A stretch of DNA of 64,000 nucleotides from Paludibacterium denitrificans (GTDB taxonomy: Bacteria; Pseudomonadota; Gammaproteobacteria; Burkholderiales; Chromobacteriaceae). A model generated the notes under the pieces. It was not told the DNA's origin. It saw only the letters and a list, made by a program, of their open reading frames with translations, and ran no database searches. Below are positions 47,368-58,614 of this stretch, piece by piece (positions within the stretch are counted from its first letter, which is position 1; every line of letters starts with the position of its first letter). A program made the position numbers and the translations under genes. Location: contig NZ_WLYX01000001.1 in assembly GCF_009707705.1 (NCBI RefSeq), positions 1,984,001 to 2,048,000 of the forward strand, given 5' to 3'.

Positions 47368-47646
47368 TCAGTGGTGGATATCCAGCGTGACATCGCCGCG
47401 TTCTTCCGCCACGGTTTGCAGAATCTCCAGTACGGTGGCGTAGGTATCGGCACCCAGCGCCTGTCGGCTGGCTTCGGTATCGCGCCAGATGATCTCGAAC
47501 GGGCCGACCACATCATTGGCCAGCACGTCATACAGCGCATCCAGATTGCGGCCAAAGTGCGTTGGCAGCGGCAGTTGCGCGGCCATGGCCTCATACAGCT
47601 GTGGCAGTGACTGGATATGGCGCAGTTCGCAAACCTTTACCGGCAT
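47368..47646 (-). CDS. Barstar-family ribonuclease inhibitor
   Basis: A 92-residue protein with the barstar pattern: LRHIQSLPQLYEAMAAQLPL, PTHFGRNLDALYDVL (equivalent of the barnase-binding Y/W-G-x-N-L-D-A-L-x-D helix), then VVGPFEIIWRDTEA. It stays in the cytoplasm and protects the cell from the partner RNase. Its ATG overlaps the RNase stop by 10 bases, so both are translated from one message. Confidence 0.9.
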   Translation of the reverse strand: MPVKVCELRHIQSLPQLYEAMAAQLPLPTHFGRNLDALYDVLANDVVGPFEIIWRDTEASRQALGADTYATVLEILQTVAEERGDVTLDIHH

Positions 47647-48086
47647 GGCGCAACCTCGATGAAGCGGTTGTAATGATCAACGGTGACAAAACGTTGCCCG
47701 CGCGGCGAGAACACCAGACGATAGGCGCCGCGCTTGCCTCCTTTATAGTTCAGATCCGCCTCTTGCCATTGCCCTTTGGGCAAGCGTTTTTCGAAATTGC
47801 CGAAGCGGTCGCCACCAATGGATTTGCCTTGCAGTCCCGGCACGCTCCACAGGTTACGCCCCGGCTGCCAGCCCGCGGCCTTGGCCTGACGCTTGGTGAC
47901 AAAGCTATCCGGTAGCTTGCCGCTCTGATTGAGCGACTGCACCACTCGGGTCAACTCGACGCTGTCCAGCGTATTAGCTTGTTGATTGACACGGTTGGCA
48001 ACATCGCTGCATTGCGGCAAGGCCGGGGCGGCGGGGGCCAGCAGGCAGCTTACCAGCCAGAACAGTAAACGCTGGACGCGCAACAT
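47637..48086 (-). CDS. Secreted barnase-like guanyl-specific ribonuclease
   Basis: The N-terminal signal peptide (LRVQRLLFWLVSCLLAPAAP) precedes a microbial RNase N1/barnase domain of about 100 residues: LPDSFVTKRQAKAAGWQPGR, NLWSVPGLQGKSIGGDRFGN. Catalytic residues correspond to barnase Glu73 (QEADLNYKG), Arg87 (YRLVFSPRG) and His102 (VTVDHYNRF). It cleaves RNA outside the cell, for nutrition or against competitors. Coupled to the barstar gene downstream. Confidence 0.9.
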   Translation of the reverse strand: MLRVQRLLFWLVSCLLAPAAPALPQCSDVANRVNQQANTLDSVELTRVVQSLNQSGKLPDSFVTKRQAKAAGWQPGRNLWSVPGLQGKSIGGDRFGNFEKRLPKGQWQEADLNYKGGKRGAYRLVFSPRGQRFVTVDHYNRFIEVAPCR

Positions 48087-48137
48087 GAGTTACTCCAAGG
48101 TGACCGACTCGACCGGATAAGCATGGCCGATCAGCGC

Positions 48138-48869
48138 CTACAGGCGTGACGCCATGTCTTGTGGGTCGGTAGACGTGGTGATGAAACGATAATAGTGGCG
48201 GCCCCGGGCATCGCTGCCACGTTGCCGCAGTAAGAAATTCACCCGCCGGGCAATGGCCTCGGCCGGGTCGTACAGCGTGATTTCCGTGCCCGTCATCTCG
48301 CGGATGACCGGGGCCAGAAACGGATAATGGGTACAGCCCAGCGCGATATGGTCGATGTGCTCATCCAGCAGCGGTTCGATCACATCGCTGACCACGCGGT
48401 GCGTGACCGGGCTGTCCAGATCGCTAAGCTTCCACCCGTTCCACCCAGCCGTGTCCGGCGCGGCGCAATACCTCCACGCCACCGGCATGGGCCTCCAGCA
48501 ACGCCTGCACCCGTTCGCTTGCCGGGGTGGCTGGCGTGGCCAGCACGGCGATGCGGCCGGTCTGGCTATTGGCTGCCGCCGGTTTGATGGCCGGTTCCAC
48601 ACCGACGATGGGAATCGGTAATTCCTTGCGCAGCAGCGAGACCGCAGCGGTGGTGGCGGTGTTACAGGCCACGACCAGAATGCTGGCGCCCTGGCTGACC
48701 AGAAAACGGCCGATCTTGAGACTGCGTGCGGCAATTTCGCGTTTGCTGCGGCTGCCGTACGGGCAGTAAGCCTGATCGGCCAGATAGGTTACCGGCCAGT
48801 CGGGCAGGGTGGCGGTCACGGCCTGCCAGATGGATAACCCGCCAGGCCGGAGTCGAACATTGCAATCAT
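48138..48869 (-). CDS. murI: Glutamate racemase; frame breaks
   Basis: Makes D-glutamate for peptidoglycan. N-terminal IAMFDSGLGGLSIWQAVTA (one G missing near 48848), catalytic Cys in VVACNTATTAAVSLL and second Cys in IALGCTHYPFLAPVI. A GCTAAGC string at 48423-48429 breaks the frame; GCCGGC restores RVEAGDLDSPVTHR. Repaired length about 243 residues with the usual aromatic C-terminal tail (HYYRFITTSTDPQ). The gene is essential, so the breaks cannot be real in a viable cell. It follows mrp in the same direction, 10 bases downstream. Confidence 0.9.
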
Positions 48870-48878
48870 GTTCTGGTT

Positions 48879-49971
48879 CTAGTTGTTCTGAATGACGATC
48901 TTGGGGAATTTGCTGGAAAAGTCCTGCGCTTTTTCGCCGACACGAATGGCCACGCGGCGGGCAATCGCCTTGTAGAGATCGGCCACTTTGCCTTCCGGTT
49001 CGGCCACCACGCTCGGCTTTGTAAGCATCCACGGCCTGACGGATGCCGATATCCAGCGGTAGCGAACCCGAGGACTTCCACGCCATAGTCGGCAGCCATC
49101 TTGGTCGCGCCGCCTTCGCCGAAAATGTGTTCGGCATGACCGCAATTCGAGCAGATATGGATCGCCATGTTTTCCACCAGCCCCAGAATGGGCACGCCCA
49201 CTTTCTGGAACATGGTCACGCCCTTGCGCGCATCCAGCAAGGCAATATCCTGCGGCGTGGTGACGATTACCGCACCGGTGACCGGTACTTTTTGCGCCAG
49301 CGTCAGTTGTACGTCACCGGTACCCGGCGGCATGTCGATGACCAGATAATCCAGATTGTCCCACTGGGTATCGTTGAGTAGCTGCTGCAAGGCCTGGCTG
49401 ACCATCGGGCCACGCCACACCATGGCCTGATCGTTGTCGACCAGATAGCCTATCGACATGGTCTGGATGCCGTAGTTTTCCACCGGTTTCAGATGCTTGC
49501 CATCCGGTGTTTCCGGACGTTGGCCTTGCAGTCCCAGCATCAACGGTTGCGAAGGGCCGTAGATATCGGCATCCAGCAAGCCGACCCGCGCGCCTTCGGC
49601 GGCCAGCGCCAGCGCCAGGTTGACGGCCGTGGTGGATTTACCGACGCCGCCCTTGCCCGATGCCACGGCGATGATGTTTTTCACGCCCGGCAGCAACGGC
49701 ACGCCGCGCTGCGCCGCATGGCTGGTGATCTGGCTGCTGACCCGAATCTCCAGTTGGCGACCTTCGGCCAACGGTGTCAGGGCGGTTTCAAAGGCCGTCC
49801 GTACCGCGGCGAACTGGCTTTGGGCCGGGTAGGCCAGTACCACGTCCAGCGCCGGGTGTGCTCGCTTATCTGGATGTTCTTGACGTTCTTGGCGGCCACG
49901 TAACTCTTGCCGGTATGCGGGTCGGTCAGCGCGTTCAGCGCCGCCAGAATGGAAGTATCGGTCAGTGCCAT
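48879..49971 (-). CDS. apbC: Mrp/ApbC iron-sulphur cluster carrier ATPase; frame breaks
   Basis: P-loop ATPase that carries [4Fe-4S] clusters to target proteins. Order: MIP18-like N-terminal domain ([20 protein letters not shown]), deviant Walker A ([20 protein letters not shown]), [16 protein letters not shown], and the cluster CxxC in [20 protein letters not shown]. The break near 49021 (GTAAGC) is repaired with GCCGGC to [19 protein letters not shown]; others near 49070 and 49862 are single-base. Start ATG 49971, or ATG 50034 with 21 more residues. Repaired length about 363 residues. Divergent from metG. Confidence 0.9.
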
Positions 49972-50283
49972 GATGTCGGATGGGGTATCAGTGTCGGACT
50001 TGTTGCCGAACAGTCGGGTCAGTTTGGAAAGCATGCTGGTTGGGGCCGGTGGACATACCCGACTATCTTAATCGATTTTGTCGCCGACCGGCTGGCCCGT
50101 TTGCGCACCTCTTGCGGCGGGCCGCCCGCTGTCCACACCGCTTGGACGTTGCCATCGGGCAATGGTTCGCCGCATGTACCCGCCGTTTCGGCCAACCTTG
50201 AGCCGATCAAGACGGTAGCCGTGACCGCAAGCGGCCTGAGGCCCTATAATCGTGCGCTTGAGATTGCCAACAGAGATAGACTG

Positions 50284-52386
50284 ATGACCAAACGCAAGAT
50301 TCTGGTGACGAGCGCGCTGCCTTATGCCAACGGCGCCATTCATCTGGGCCACATGGTGGAGCACATTCAGACCGACGTGTGGGTTCGCTTCCAGAAAATG
50401 CGCGGCCATGACTGCCATTACGTTTGTGCCGACGATACCCATGGCACGCCGATCATGCTGGCTGCCGAAAAACAGGGGATTTCGCCTGAGGCGCTGATCG
50501 AACGGGTCAAGGCCGAGCATCTGGCCGATTTCACCGGCTTCCATATCGGTTACGACAACTACTACAGCACCAACAGCCCGGAAAACAAACATTTCTCGGC
50601 CCACATCTACAACACGCTCAAGGCCAGCGGCAAGATCGTGTCGCGCACCATCGAGCAACTGTACGATCCGGAAAAGCAAATGTTTCTGCCCGACCGTTTC
50701 GTCAAGGGCGAATGTCCCAAGTGCGGCGCGGCCGACCAGTACGGCGACAACTGCGAAAAATGTGGCGCCACCTACAGCCCGACCGAACTGAAAAATCCGT
50801 ACTCCGCCGTTTCTGGCGCCAAGCCGGTACTGAAAACGTCCGAACACTATTTCTTCCGTCTGGGCGACTGCGCCGATTTCCTCAAGGAATGGACGGCAGG
50901 CGCCAGCGTGCGCGGCGATGGCGTGACCCAGCAGCACCTGCAACCGGAATCCCTCAACAAGATGAATGAGTGGATCGAAGGCGGTTTGCAGGACTGGGAT
51001 ATCAGCCGCGATGCACCGTACTTCGGCTTTGAAATTCCGGGGGCACCGGGCAAGTATTTCTATGTCTGGCTGGATGCGCCGATCGGCTACATGGCCAGCT
51101 TCAAGAACCTGTGTGACCGCATCGGCGTTGATTTTGACGACTATCTGCGGCCGGATTCCGATGCCGAGATGTACCACTTCATCGGCAAGGACATCCTGTA
51201 CTTCCACGCCCTGTTCTGGCTTAAGCCATGCTGCAATACGCCGGTTATCGCGCCCCGACCGGCGTGTTTGCCCACGGCTTCCTCACCGTCGACGGCCACA
51301 AGATGTCCAAGTCGCGCGGCACCTTCATCACCGCCAAGTCCTATCTCGATTGCGGGCTGAACCCGGAATGGATGCGTTATTACATTGCTTAAGCAAACTC
51401 AATGCCCGTATCGAAGATATCGACCTGAGTCTGGACGACTTCGTGGCGCGTGTTAACTCCGATCTGGTAGGCAAATTTGTCAACATCGCCAGCCGTGCCG
51501 CCGGTTTCATTACCAAACGTTTTGGCGGCCAATTGTCCGAGCGCGTCAGCGAAAGCGCGCTGGCAAGCCCAAGCTGTATGGCCGCACAGTGCGAACATCC
51601 GTTGTTGCAGCAGCTCTCCGCCAGCAGCGCCAGCCGGCCGCTGCGTACGAAGCGCGCGAATACGCCAAGGCCCTGCGTGACATCATGGCGTTGGCCGACG
51701 AAGTGAACGCCTATGTCGATGCCAACAAGCCGTGGGAACTGGCCAAGCAGGAAGGGCAGGATGCCCGGTTGCAGGACGTCTGCACGGTGCTCATCAACGC
51801 CTTCCGTATTCTGGCCATTTACCTCAAGCCGGTATTGCCCAAGTTGGCCGAAAATGTGGAAGCCTTCCTCAATATCGCACCGCTGCAATGGGACGATGCC
51901 CAAACGCTGCTGCTGGGACACCGTATCAACGCTTATCAGCACCTGATGCAGCGTATCGACCCGACACTGATTGAAAAACTGATCGAAGCGAACAAGCAAA
52001 GCATGGAACAAACTGCACCGGAAACCGCCGCCACCTATGAGCCGCTGGCTGAAACCATCAAGATCGATGACTTTGCCAAGCTCGACCTGCGCATTGGCAC
52101 CGTGCTGGAGTGCAAGCTGGTAGAAGGCTCCGACAAGCTGCTGCAATTTACTGTCGACCTCGGTTTTGAAACGCGCAACATCTTCTCCGGAATTCGCAAA
52201 GCCTATGCCGAACCGGAAAAACTGGTCGGCCGTCAGGTGGTTGTAGTGGCCAATTTGGCCGAACGCAAAATGCGTTTTGGCATCTCGCAAGGCATGATTG
52301 TTTGTGCCTCGGGCACCGATGACAGCGCGGGCTTGTTCCTGTTGGACGTGGATGCCGGTGCCAAACCGGGGATGCGTATCAGCTAA
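50284..52386 (+). CDS. metG: Methionyl-tRNA synthetase; frame breaks
   Basis: Charges tRNA-Met. HIGH motif in [13 protein letters not shown], zinc knuckle with four Cys ([20 protein letters not shown]), KMSKS in [13 protein letters not shown], anticodon-binding helices and a C-terminal tRNA-binding domain ([20 protein letters not shown]). Breaks at 51219 and 51387 (both GCTTAAGC) and at 51563 (GCAAGC) fall in conserved positions; GCCGGC restores [26 protein letters not shown] and [15 protein letters not shown]. Repaired length about 699 residues, normal for the dimeric type. Essential gene. An uncorrupted GCCGGC remains at 51633. Confidence 0.96.
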
Positions 52387-52416
52387 TAGCTTGATGGCCG
52401 TCAAGTTTGGCCGCAA

Positions 52417-52460
52417 AACAACGCCCCACAAACCGCCATGGCTTGTGGGGCGTTGTTTTT
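52417..52460 (+). terminator. Rho-independent terminator of metG
   Basis: AACAACGCCCCACAA and TTGTGGGGCGTTGTT pair perfectly, followed by TTTT. Confidence 0.95.
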
Positions 52461-52618
52461 TATGAAATTCTAGCCCGTCATCGACTTGTCATTAACTGTT
52501 GCTACAGTAGCGGCCATGACAACGGTTGATATAAATTTTTAGTGCATATTTTTTATAACGTGCTATCTTAATAGATCAAACAGTTATTTTTGATAAAAAG
52601 AAAAAGGAAATCGAAAAA

Positions 52619-52804
52619 ATGGAAATCTCTCAATTGAAACCCGGCCATACGGTGCTGGAACATAAAGAATGTGGTGAACAAGTGCATTACGAAGTAGTCA
52701 GCATCCGCCGGGTCGGGCGCATGTTCGAAGTCACCTTCAAGTCGGTGATGGGGCTGGCCAGTGCGTTGTATCCGGCCAATGCCTTTATTCCGGTAGCCGC
52801 CTGA
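52619..52804 (+). CDS. Small conserved hypothetical protein, 61 aa
   Basis: ATG 52619 behind AAAAAGGAAA. Product EISQLKPGHTVLEHKECGEQ then HYEVVSIRRVGRMFEVTF is beta-rich, like a small SH3-like fold, and has one cysteine. An AT-rich upstream region (52520-52600) suggests a strong promoter. It has its own terminator. Function unknown. Confidence 0.7.
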   Translation: MEISQLKPGHTVLEHKECGEQVHYEVVSIRRVGRMFEVTFKSVMGLASALYPANAFIPVAA

Positions 52805-52850
52805 TCGCGCAACATCTTCTGCTTAAGGCTTGCGAGCCTGCCAATCAAAT

Positions 52851-52880
52851 CACCCCGCCATGCTGCGGGGTTCTGTTTTT
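52851..52880 (+). terminator. Rho-independent terminator
   Basis: ACCCCGC and GCGGGGT with a 6-base loop, followed by TCTGTTTTT. A second stem (GGGCCGC/GCGGCCC) lies at 52928-52948. Confidence 0.8.
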
Positions 52881-53270
52881 CTGCGGCAGCTGGTGTGGTT
52901 TACCCGGTGGAACGATAGGCAAAAAAATGGGCCGCAAAAAAGCGGCCCGAAGTTCCGTGATGAACACAATGGAGAACGACAACAAAGCACTTGCTAACAA
53001 CAATCCGTCACGCTAAAAGGAGTGTGGTCTATCCGTCTCGGAAGTTTCCGGTGACGCTGCGATTGGGGTCGATTCAGCGTCGGACGAGATCACGGAATCA
53101 AGACTAACCGGACTTTGTTGGCGAGGTGTGTCGCCAGATGGCCGCTCTGTTAATAATTGTGTCGTGGCGCCCGTCCAGAAAACCCGGCTATTGGGTTGAC
53201 AGCACCAGATCGAGGCGGTATTATCCGCTCCTCCTTACGAAACATCTGTTTCGGCAAGACAAAATTCAGA
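52881..53270. other. Gap upstream of tRNA-fMet
   Basis: No gene. It contains the GGGCCGC/GCGGCCC stem at 52928 and presumably the tRNA promoter. Confidence 0.4.
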
Positions 53271-53347
<77 letters not shown>

Positions 53348-53354
53348 ATAAAGC

Positions 53355-53387
53355 AAAGGCTTATCGCATGGCGATAAGCCTTTGTTG
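53355..53387 (+). terminator. Terminator after tRNA-fMet
   Basis: AAAGGCTTATCGC and GCGATAAGCCTTT form a perfect stem with an ATG loop, followed by GTTGC. Confidence 0.75.
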
Positions 53388-53421
53388 CATTCCGCCTCGG
53401 GTTTTGTGGCTTTAGGTCCGC

Positions 53422-54524
53422 TCAGTTCGGTTTGATCGCTACCTTCAGCACACCGTCCCGTTGATGGCCAAACAGATCGTAGGCGGCAACGATATCATCC
53501 AGCTTGTAGTGATGTGTCACCAGCACGCCCAGATCGACACGGCCGGATTCCACCACATTGAGCAGACGGCGCATGCGTTCCTTGCCGCCGGGACACAGCG
53601 CGGTGTTGATCTTGTGATCGCCCAGCCCGGCGGCGAAAGCCGACAGTGGAATGGTCAGATCACTGGAGTACACGCCCGTGCTGGACAAGGTGCCTCCCGG
53701 TTTCAGGCTGCGCAGTGCCGATTCAAACGTAGCCTGTGTGCCCAGCGCCTCGATCGCGGCATCCACGCCGCGGCCCCCGGTAATCTTCATGATTTCATCG
53801 ACTACATCGCAGCTCTTGAAGTTGAGCGTGACATCGGCGCCCATGGTTTTGGCGATTTCCAGACGGTGGTCGTTGCCATCCACGGCAATAATGGTGGTGG
53901 CGCCCATTAGCCGCGCGCTTAAGAGTGGCGCACAGGCCGATCGGGCCTTGGGCAAAGATCACGACGATATCGCCAATCTTGATATTGGCATTTTCCGCGC
54001 CCTTGAAACCGGTGGACATGATGTCCGGGCACATTAGCACTTGCTCATCGCTCAGGCCGTCGGGGATGGGGGCGAGGTTGGCCTGCGCATCGGGCACCAA
54101 TACGTATTCGGCTTGCGTGCCATCAATCAGGTTGCCAAACCGCCAGCCAGCGGTGGCCTTGTAGCCGTGGCAGCCGCATTGCCCGCTGGGGACCAGATAG
54201 CTGCCGTCTTGCGACGGGTAGCCATCCTGACTGGCGTAGGAGGTGAAACTGGGGCAAATGGCGCTTAGCGATGACGCGCTGGCCTTCGGTGTAACCCTGT
54301 ACGGCACTGCCCAGCTTTTCGATCACGCCGACCGGTTCGTGGCCAATGGTCAGCCCTTTGGCCACCGGGTATTCGCCCTTCAGAATGTGGATGTCGGTAC
54401 CGCAAATCGTGGTGGTGGTAATGCGCACCAAGGCGTCATTCGGCCCGACGTCGGGAATGGGTTTGTCGGCTAATTCAATGCGACCGGGTTCAACAAATAC
54501 GGCAGCTTTCATCATGGCGGACAT
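53422..54524 (-). CDS. Zinc-dependent (secondary) alcohol dehydrogenase; frame breaks
   Basis: Medium-chain dehydrogenase that oxidises an alcohol with NAD(P)+. Catalytic zinc ligands: Cys in TTICGTDIHILKGEY, His-Glu in LTIGHEPVGVIEKLG, later Asp in LMCPDIMSTGFKGAE. Cofactor fold GARLMGATTIIAVDGNDHRL. ALCPGGKERM and VLVTHHYKLDDI near the end are usual for the isopropanol dehydrogenase subgroup. Breaks at 53917 (GCTTAAG) and 54263 (GCTTAGC) are mended by GCCGGC to GLCATAGARLMG and RVIAGAICPSF. ATG 54524 follows GAGGAGAC. Length about 365 residues. Confidence 0.9.
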
Positions 54525-54864
54525 GAATGTCTCCTCTGCTTAGTGGGCTGGCTGGGATGTTCGGCCAACCTCTGGTTTGCCTTGGCGCTGGCCGTACGCA
54601 CGCTTGGGCCGCTGCACCGGTATCAAGATGTCACTCCACGTTTTCCTAATATTCTAGATAACTGTAGTTGATAGGTGGCTTGATGTGAGGAGGATTTGGC
54701 TGAGGGCTGCCAATTGCTACAGATCTGGCTCTGTGTAGCTGAGTGAGGGAATGGATTTTGTTGGTGATCAAGCCGAATGGCGGTGCGAAGGGTACGGCAT
54801 GAGTGTGTGTCTATAGTTAAGTGTAATAAACCCGCGTACGCCAGAATAAGCAGGAGACAGCGAC
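54525..54864. promoter_or_regulatory. Divergent promoter region
   Basis: Between the dehydrogenase and the next gene. It holds a TTCGGCCAA copy at 54560-54568 and AT-rich DNA near 54640-54670. No gene seen. Confidence 0.4.
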
Positions 54865-55086
54865 ATGCCATCATCCAGATTGCCCGTCAGTAGTGACAGT
54901 GATGAAGCGATTCGTGAATGGGCGCGGCAGATGGGCAAAGCCAATATGCCCAAGGCTTTTGTTTATCTGGGCGATGCGCCACGCCCGGGGCAGCAGCTGA
55001 TGGCGGTGATTCACTATGATCGTCCCGGGCAACCGGTGGAAAGGATATGCAAGCCGATCACTGAACTGCCGCCGGGCAAGGGCTAA
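54865..55086 (+). CDS. Small hypothetical protein, 73 aa
   Basis: ATG 54865 behind AGGAGACAG. Product: SDSDEAIREWARQMGKANMP then a beta-rich part (AFVYLGDAPRPGQQLMAVIH). Charged, soluble, no signal peptide. No family recognised. Single gene before a convergent LysR gene. Confidence 0.65.
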   Translation: MPSSRLPVSSDSDEAIREWARQMGKANMPKAFVYLGDAPRPGQQLMAVIHYDRPGQPVERICKPITELPPGKG

Positions 55087-55152
55087 CCGGTTTTCCTTTG
55101 CAGTGCTACGGCGACGGCAGAACCGGGCGGGCGCAGCATCTGGTCGACGGTG

Positions 55153-56050
55153 TTATTCCCAATAGCCCGTGCTGGTATAAACCGAGCGTAGATGCTCGAT
55201 GAACAGCCGGACCCGGCTGGGCAGGTATTTGCGTTGGGCCACCACGGCATACACCGGGTAATCCGGCGATGAATAGCGATCCAGTACCGTCACCAGTCGT
55301 CCTTGGGTTAGGTCGTCCTTCACTTCCCACAACGAGCGCCACGCCAGCCCCAGTCCTTGCAGTGCCCAGTCGTGCAGGACGGCACCGTCGTTGCATTCCA
55401 GCGTGCCACGCACTTTCAGGTTGACCAATTGCCCATCCATCTTGAAGGTCCAGCCGCGGCTTTGGCTTTCTCCCAACGACAGGCAATCGTGCTGATCCAG
55501 ATCGGCCGGGGTTTTGGGCATGCCGTGTTGTGCCAGATAAGCCGGAGATGCCACCACGACGCGGCGGTTTTCGGCCAACCTGACGGCCACCAGCGAGGAG
55601 TCTTCCAGATCGGAAATCCGGATGGCGCAGTCGATGCGGTCGCGGGCGAGGTCGACCAGCCGGTCGGATAAGTCCAGCGTGACGCGGATATCCGGATACA
55701 GGCGCTGAAAGCTGGCCACGTGTGGTGCCACATGGCGGCGGCCAAAGTAAGCCGGTGCCGACAGCCGCAAGTGGCCGCGTGCACGCGCGCTACCGCTGGC
55801 GACCGCCGATTCTGCCTCGCGCAAATCCAGCAAAATGCGCTGGCAATCTTCGTAAAAAGCACTGCCTTCCTGAGTCAGGGCGATACGGCGGGTGGTGCGC
55901 ACCAGCAGTTTCACCCCCAGCCGGTGCTCCAGACTGTCCAGTCGACGGCCGATGATGGCTTAGCACGACGTTTTCCTGACGGGCCGCCGCTGATAGACTG
56001 CCAAGATTAACGACAGAAACAAAAGTTTCCAGCTGCTTCAGGATGTCCAT
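55153..56050 (-). CDS. LysR-family transcriptional regulator; frame break
   Basis: N-terminal winged helix (ETFVSVVNLGSLSAAARQEN then IIGRRLDSLEHRLGVKLLVR) and a co-inducer-binding domain (GHLRLSAPAYFGRRHVAPHV, GLGLAWRSLWEVKDDL). Such CrgA-like regulators usually control a neighbouring enzyme gene. A GCTTAGC string at 55958-55964 breaks the recognition helix; GCCGGC gives ENVVPAIIGRRLD. About 299 residues. It is divergent from malate synthase, 130 bases away, so that gene is a candidate target. Confidence 0.88.
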
Positions 56051-56183
56051 TGGCTAACAAAAAGTAAAAAATGTTATGGCATTTTAGCGCTTTTTCCGCC
56101 ACATCGACATCAGTAAACTGGCTGCCATACCTTTAGTAAACCGGCGCGCTGTCTGCGCATTGATTAGTGAAGAGAACCACGTT

Positions 56184-58340
56184 ATGACCGCACGTACTCA
56201 GAGCCATCGTCTCCAAGTTGCTTCTAACCTGCACGCCTTCATCGAGCAGGAAGTTTTGCCGGGTACCGGCATCGAATCTGCTGCCTTCTGGCAGGGTTTT
56301 GATGCGCTGGTGCATGATCTGGCACCGAAAAACCGCGCCCTGTTGGCCGAACGTGACCGTTTGCAAACCGAAATCGATGCCCGGCACCGTCAAAACCCGG
56401 GCCCGATCGCTGACATGGCCGCCTACAAGGCATTCCTGACCTCCATCGGCTATCTGCGTCCGGTACCGGCCGACGTCAAGATCGAAACCAGCAACATCGA
56501 TGTTGAAATTGCAGCACAAGCTGGCCCGCAGTTGGTCGTTCCGGTGATGAATGCCCGTTATGCCCTGAACGCCGCCAACGCGCGCTGGGGTAGCCTGTAC
56601 GATGCCCTGTACGGTTCCGATGCCATCAGCGAAGACGACGGCGCCACCCGTGCCGGTGGTTATAACTCGGTGCGCGGCGCCAAGGTGATTGCTTTTGGCC
56701 GCGACTTCCTCGACCAGTCCGCGCCGCTGGCGCAAGGCTCGCATCACCAGGCTACCGCTTACACCGTGAGCAATGGTCAACTGGTGGTAACGCTGCAAGA
56801 CGGCAGCAACACCGGTCTGAAACAGCCGGAACTGTTTGTTGGCTATAACGGCGATGCCGCTGCACCGACCTCTCTGTTGCTCAAGCATCACGGCCTGCAT
56901 TTTGAACTGCAGATCGACAAGAGCAACCCGGTTGGCGCGCAGGATCTGGCTGGTGTCAAAGACATCGTGATGGAAGCTGCCATTACCACCATCATGGACT
57001 GCGAAGACTCCGTCGCCGCCGTCGATGCTGACGACAAAGTGATCGTATACCGCAACTGGCTGGGCCTGATGAAGGGCGATCTGGCGGAAGAAGTGTCGAA
57101 AAACGGCAAGACTTTCACCCGTCGCATGAACCCGGACCGCCAGTACAAGGCGGCTAATGGTGGCGAATTGTCGCTGCATGGCCGTAGCTTCATGTTTATC
57201 CGTAACGTTGGCCACCTGATGACCAACCCGGCGATCTTGGATGGCGAAGGCCGCGAGATTCCGGAAGGCATCATGGATGCCGTCGTGACCACGCTGATCG
57301 CCCTGCATGACCAGCAGCGCAAGGGTAACTCGCGCACCGGCTCGATCTACATCGTTAAGCCGAAAATGCATGGCCCGGACGAAGTGGCCTTTGCCAACGA
57401 ACTGTTCGGCCAAGTAGAAAAACTGCTGGGCCTGCTTAACTTACACCGTCAAGCTGGGCATCATGGACGAAGAACGCCGCACCAGTGTCAACCTGCAAGC
57501 GTGTATCGCTGCTGCCCGCCATCGCGTGGCCTTCATCAACACCGGTTTCCTTGACCGTACCGGTGATGAAATGCACACCGCCATGGAAGCCCGATGATCC
57601 GCAAGGGCGACATCAAGAAGTCCAAGTGGATTGCCGCCTACGAACGCAGCAACGTACAAGTGGGCCTGAACTGCGGTCTGCGTGGCCACGCCCAGATCGG
57701 TAAGGGCATGTGGGCCATGCCGGACCTGATGGCCGAAATGCTGAAGCAGAAGATCGGCCACCCGAAAGCCGGTGCCAACACCGCCCGGGTTCCGTCCCCG
57801 ACCGCTGCTGTGCTGCACGCGCTGCACTACCATGAAGTCAACGTTGAAGAAGTTCAGCGTAGCCCGGAAGGCCAGACCATTGACGTGCTGGATGATCTGC
57901 TGACCATTCCGGTCGCCGCTAACCCGAGCTGGTCGGCCGAAGAAATTCAGGAAGAGCTGGACAACAACGCGCAAGGTATTCTGGGTTATGTGGTGCGCTG
58001 GATTGACCAGGGCGTGGGTTGCTCCAAGGTGCCGGACATCCACAACATCGCCTTGATGGAAGACCGCGCTACGCTGCGTATCTCCAGCCAGCACATTGCC
58101 AACTGGCTGCGTCACGGTATCGTGACCGAGGCGCAAGTGATGGAAACCATGCAGCGCATGGCCGCTGTGGTGGATCAGCAGAACGCCGGTGATGCTGCTT
58201 ACAAGAACATGGCTGGCAATTTCGACAGCTCCATCGCCTTCAAGGCAGCGTGCGATCTGGTGTTCAAGGGCTGCGCCCAGCCGTCTGGCTACACCGAACC
58301 GTTGCTGCACGCTTGGCGTCAGGTAGCCAAGGCTCAGTAA
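56184..58340 (+). CDS. glcB: Malate synthase G; frame breaks
   Basis: Condenses glyoxylate and acetyl-CoA to malate in the glyoxylate bypass. About 720 residues, the long G form. Motifs: [52 protein letters not shown], then [20 protein letters not shown] with the catalytic Asp region, and [17 protein letters not shown] near the end. Frame breaks at 57434 (GCTTAAC) and 57589 (four bases lost) are both repaired by GCCGGC: LLGLPAYTVKLG and [16 protein letters not shown] 56184 follows AAGAGAACC; ATG 56160 is also in frame. Divergent LysR gene upstream. Confidence 0.95.
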
Positions 58341-58363
58341 TCCTGCCTTGGATAACCAAGTTG

Positions 58364-58391
58364 CAAGCGCCCCTGTGGGGGCGCTTTTTTA
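58364..58391 (+). terminator. Rho-independent terminator of glcB
   Basis: AAGCGCCCC and GGGGCGCTT with T6. Confidence 0.92.
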
Positions 58392-58614
58392 TTGACCGCG
58401 AACAGGGCCAGCCGTACTGGTGGAGGGTGAACCCGGGCTGGGCTTGCATGGCACATGGCGGTTTCGGCCAACCCCGGTTGGGTTTCCTGTTTGCATATTT
58501 TGATCAAGCGCTTGTCTGATTAATGGTATGGTTACTGTCTGGGCGGTTACACCCGTGGTGTGATGACGCCATGCACAAACGCGAGTTACAGCGTACACAA
58601 GAGGGAGCAACTAA

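Noticed and set aside
50068..51207. Long antisense open frame (379 codons) opposite metG, and similar ones opposite the primase, glcB and lysA
   Set aside because: Shadows of GC-rich codons; no start sites or recognisable domains.
51633..51638. Intact GCCGGC as disproof of the miscall idea
   Set aside because: Three clean copies among about 28 are compatible with incomplete miscalling; they lower certainty but do not overturn the pattern.
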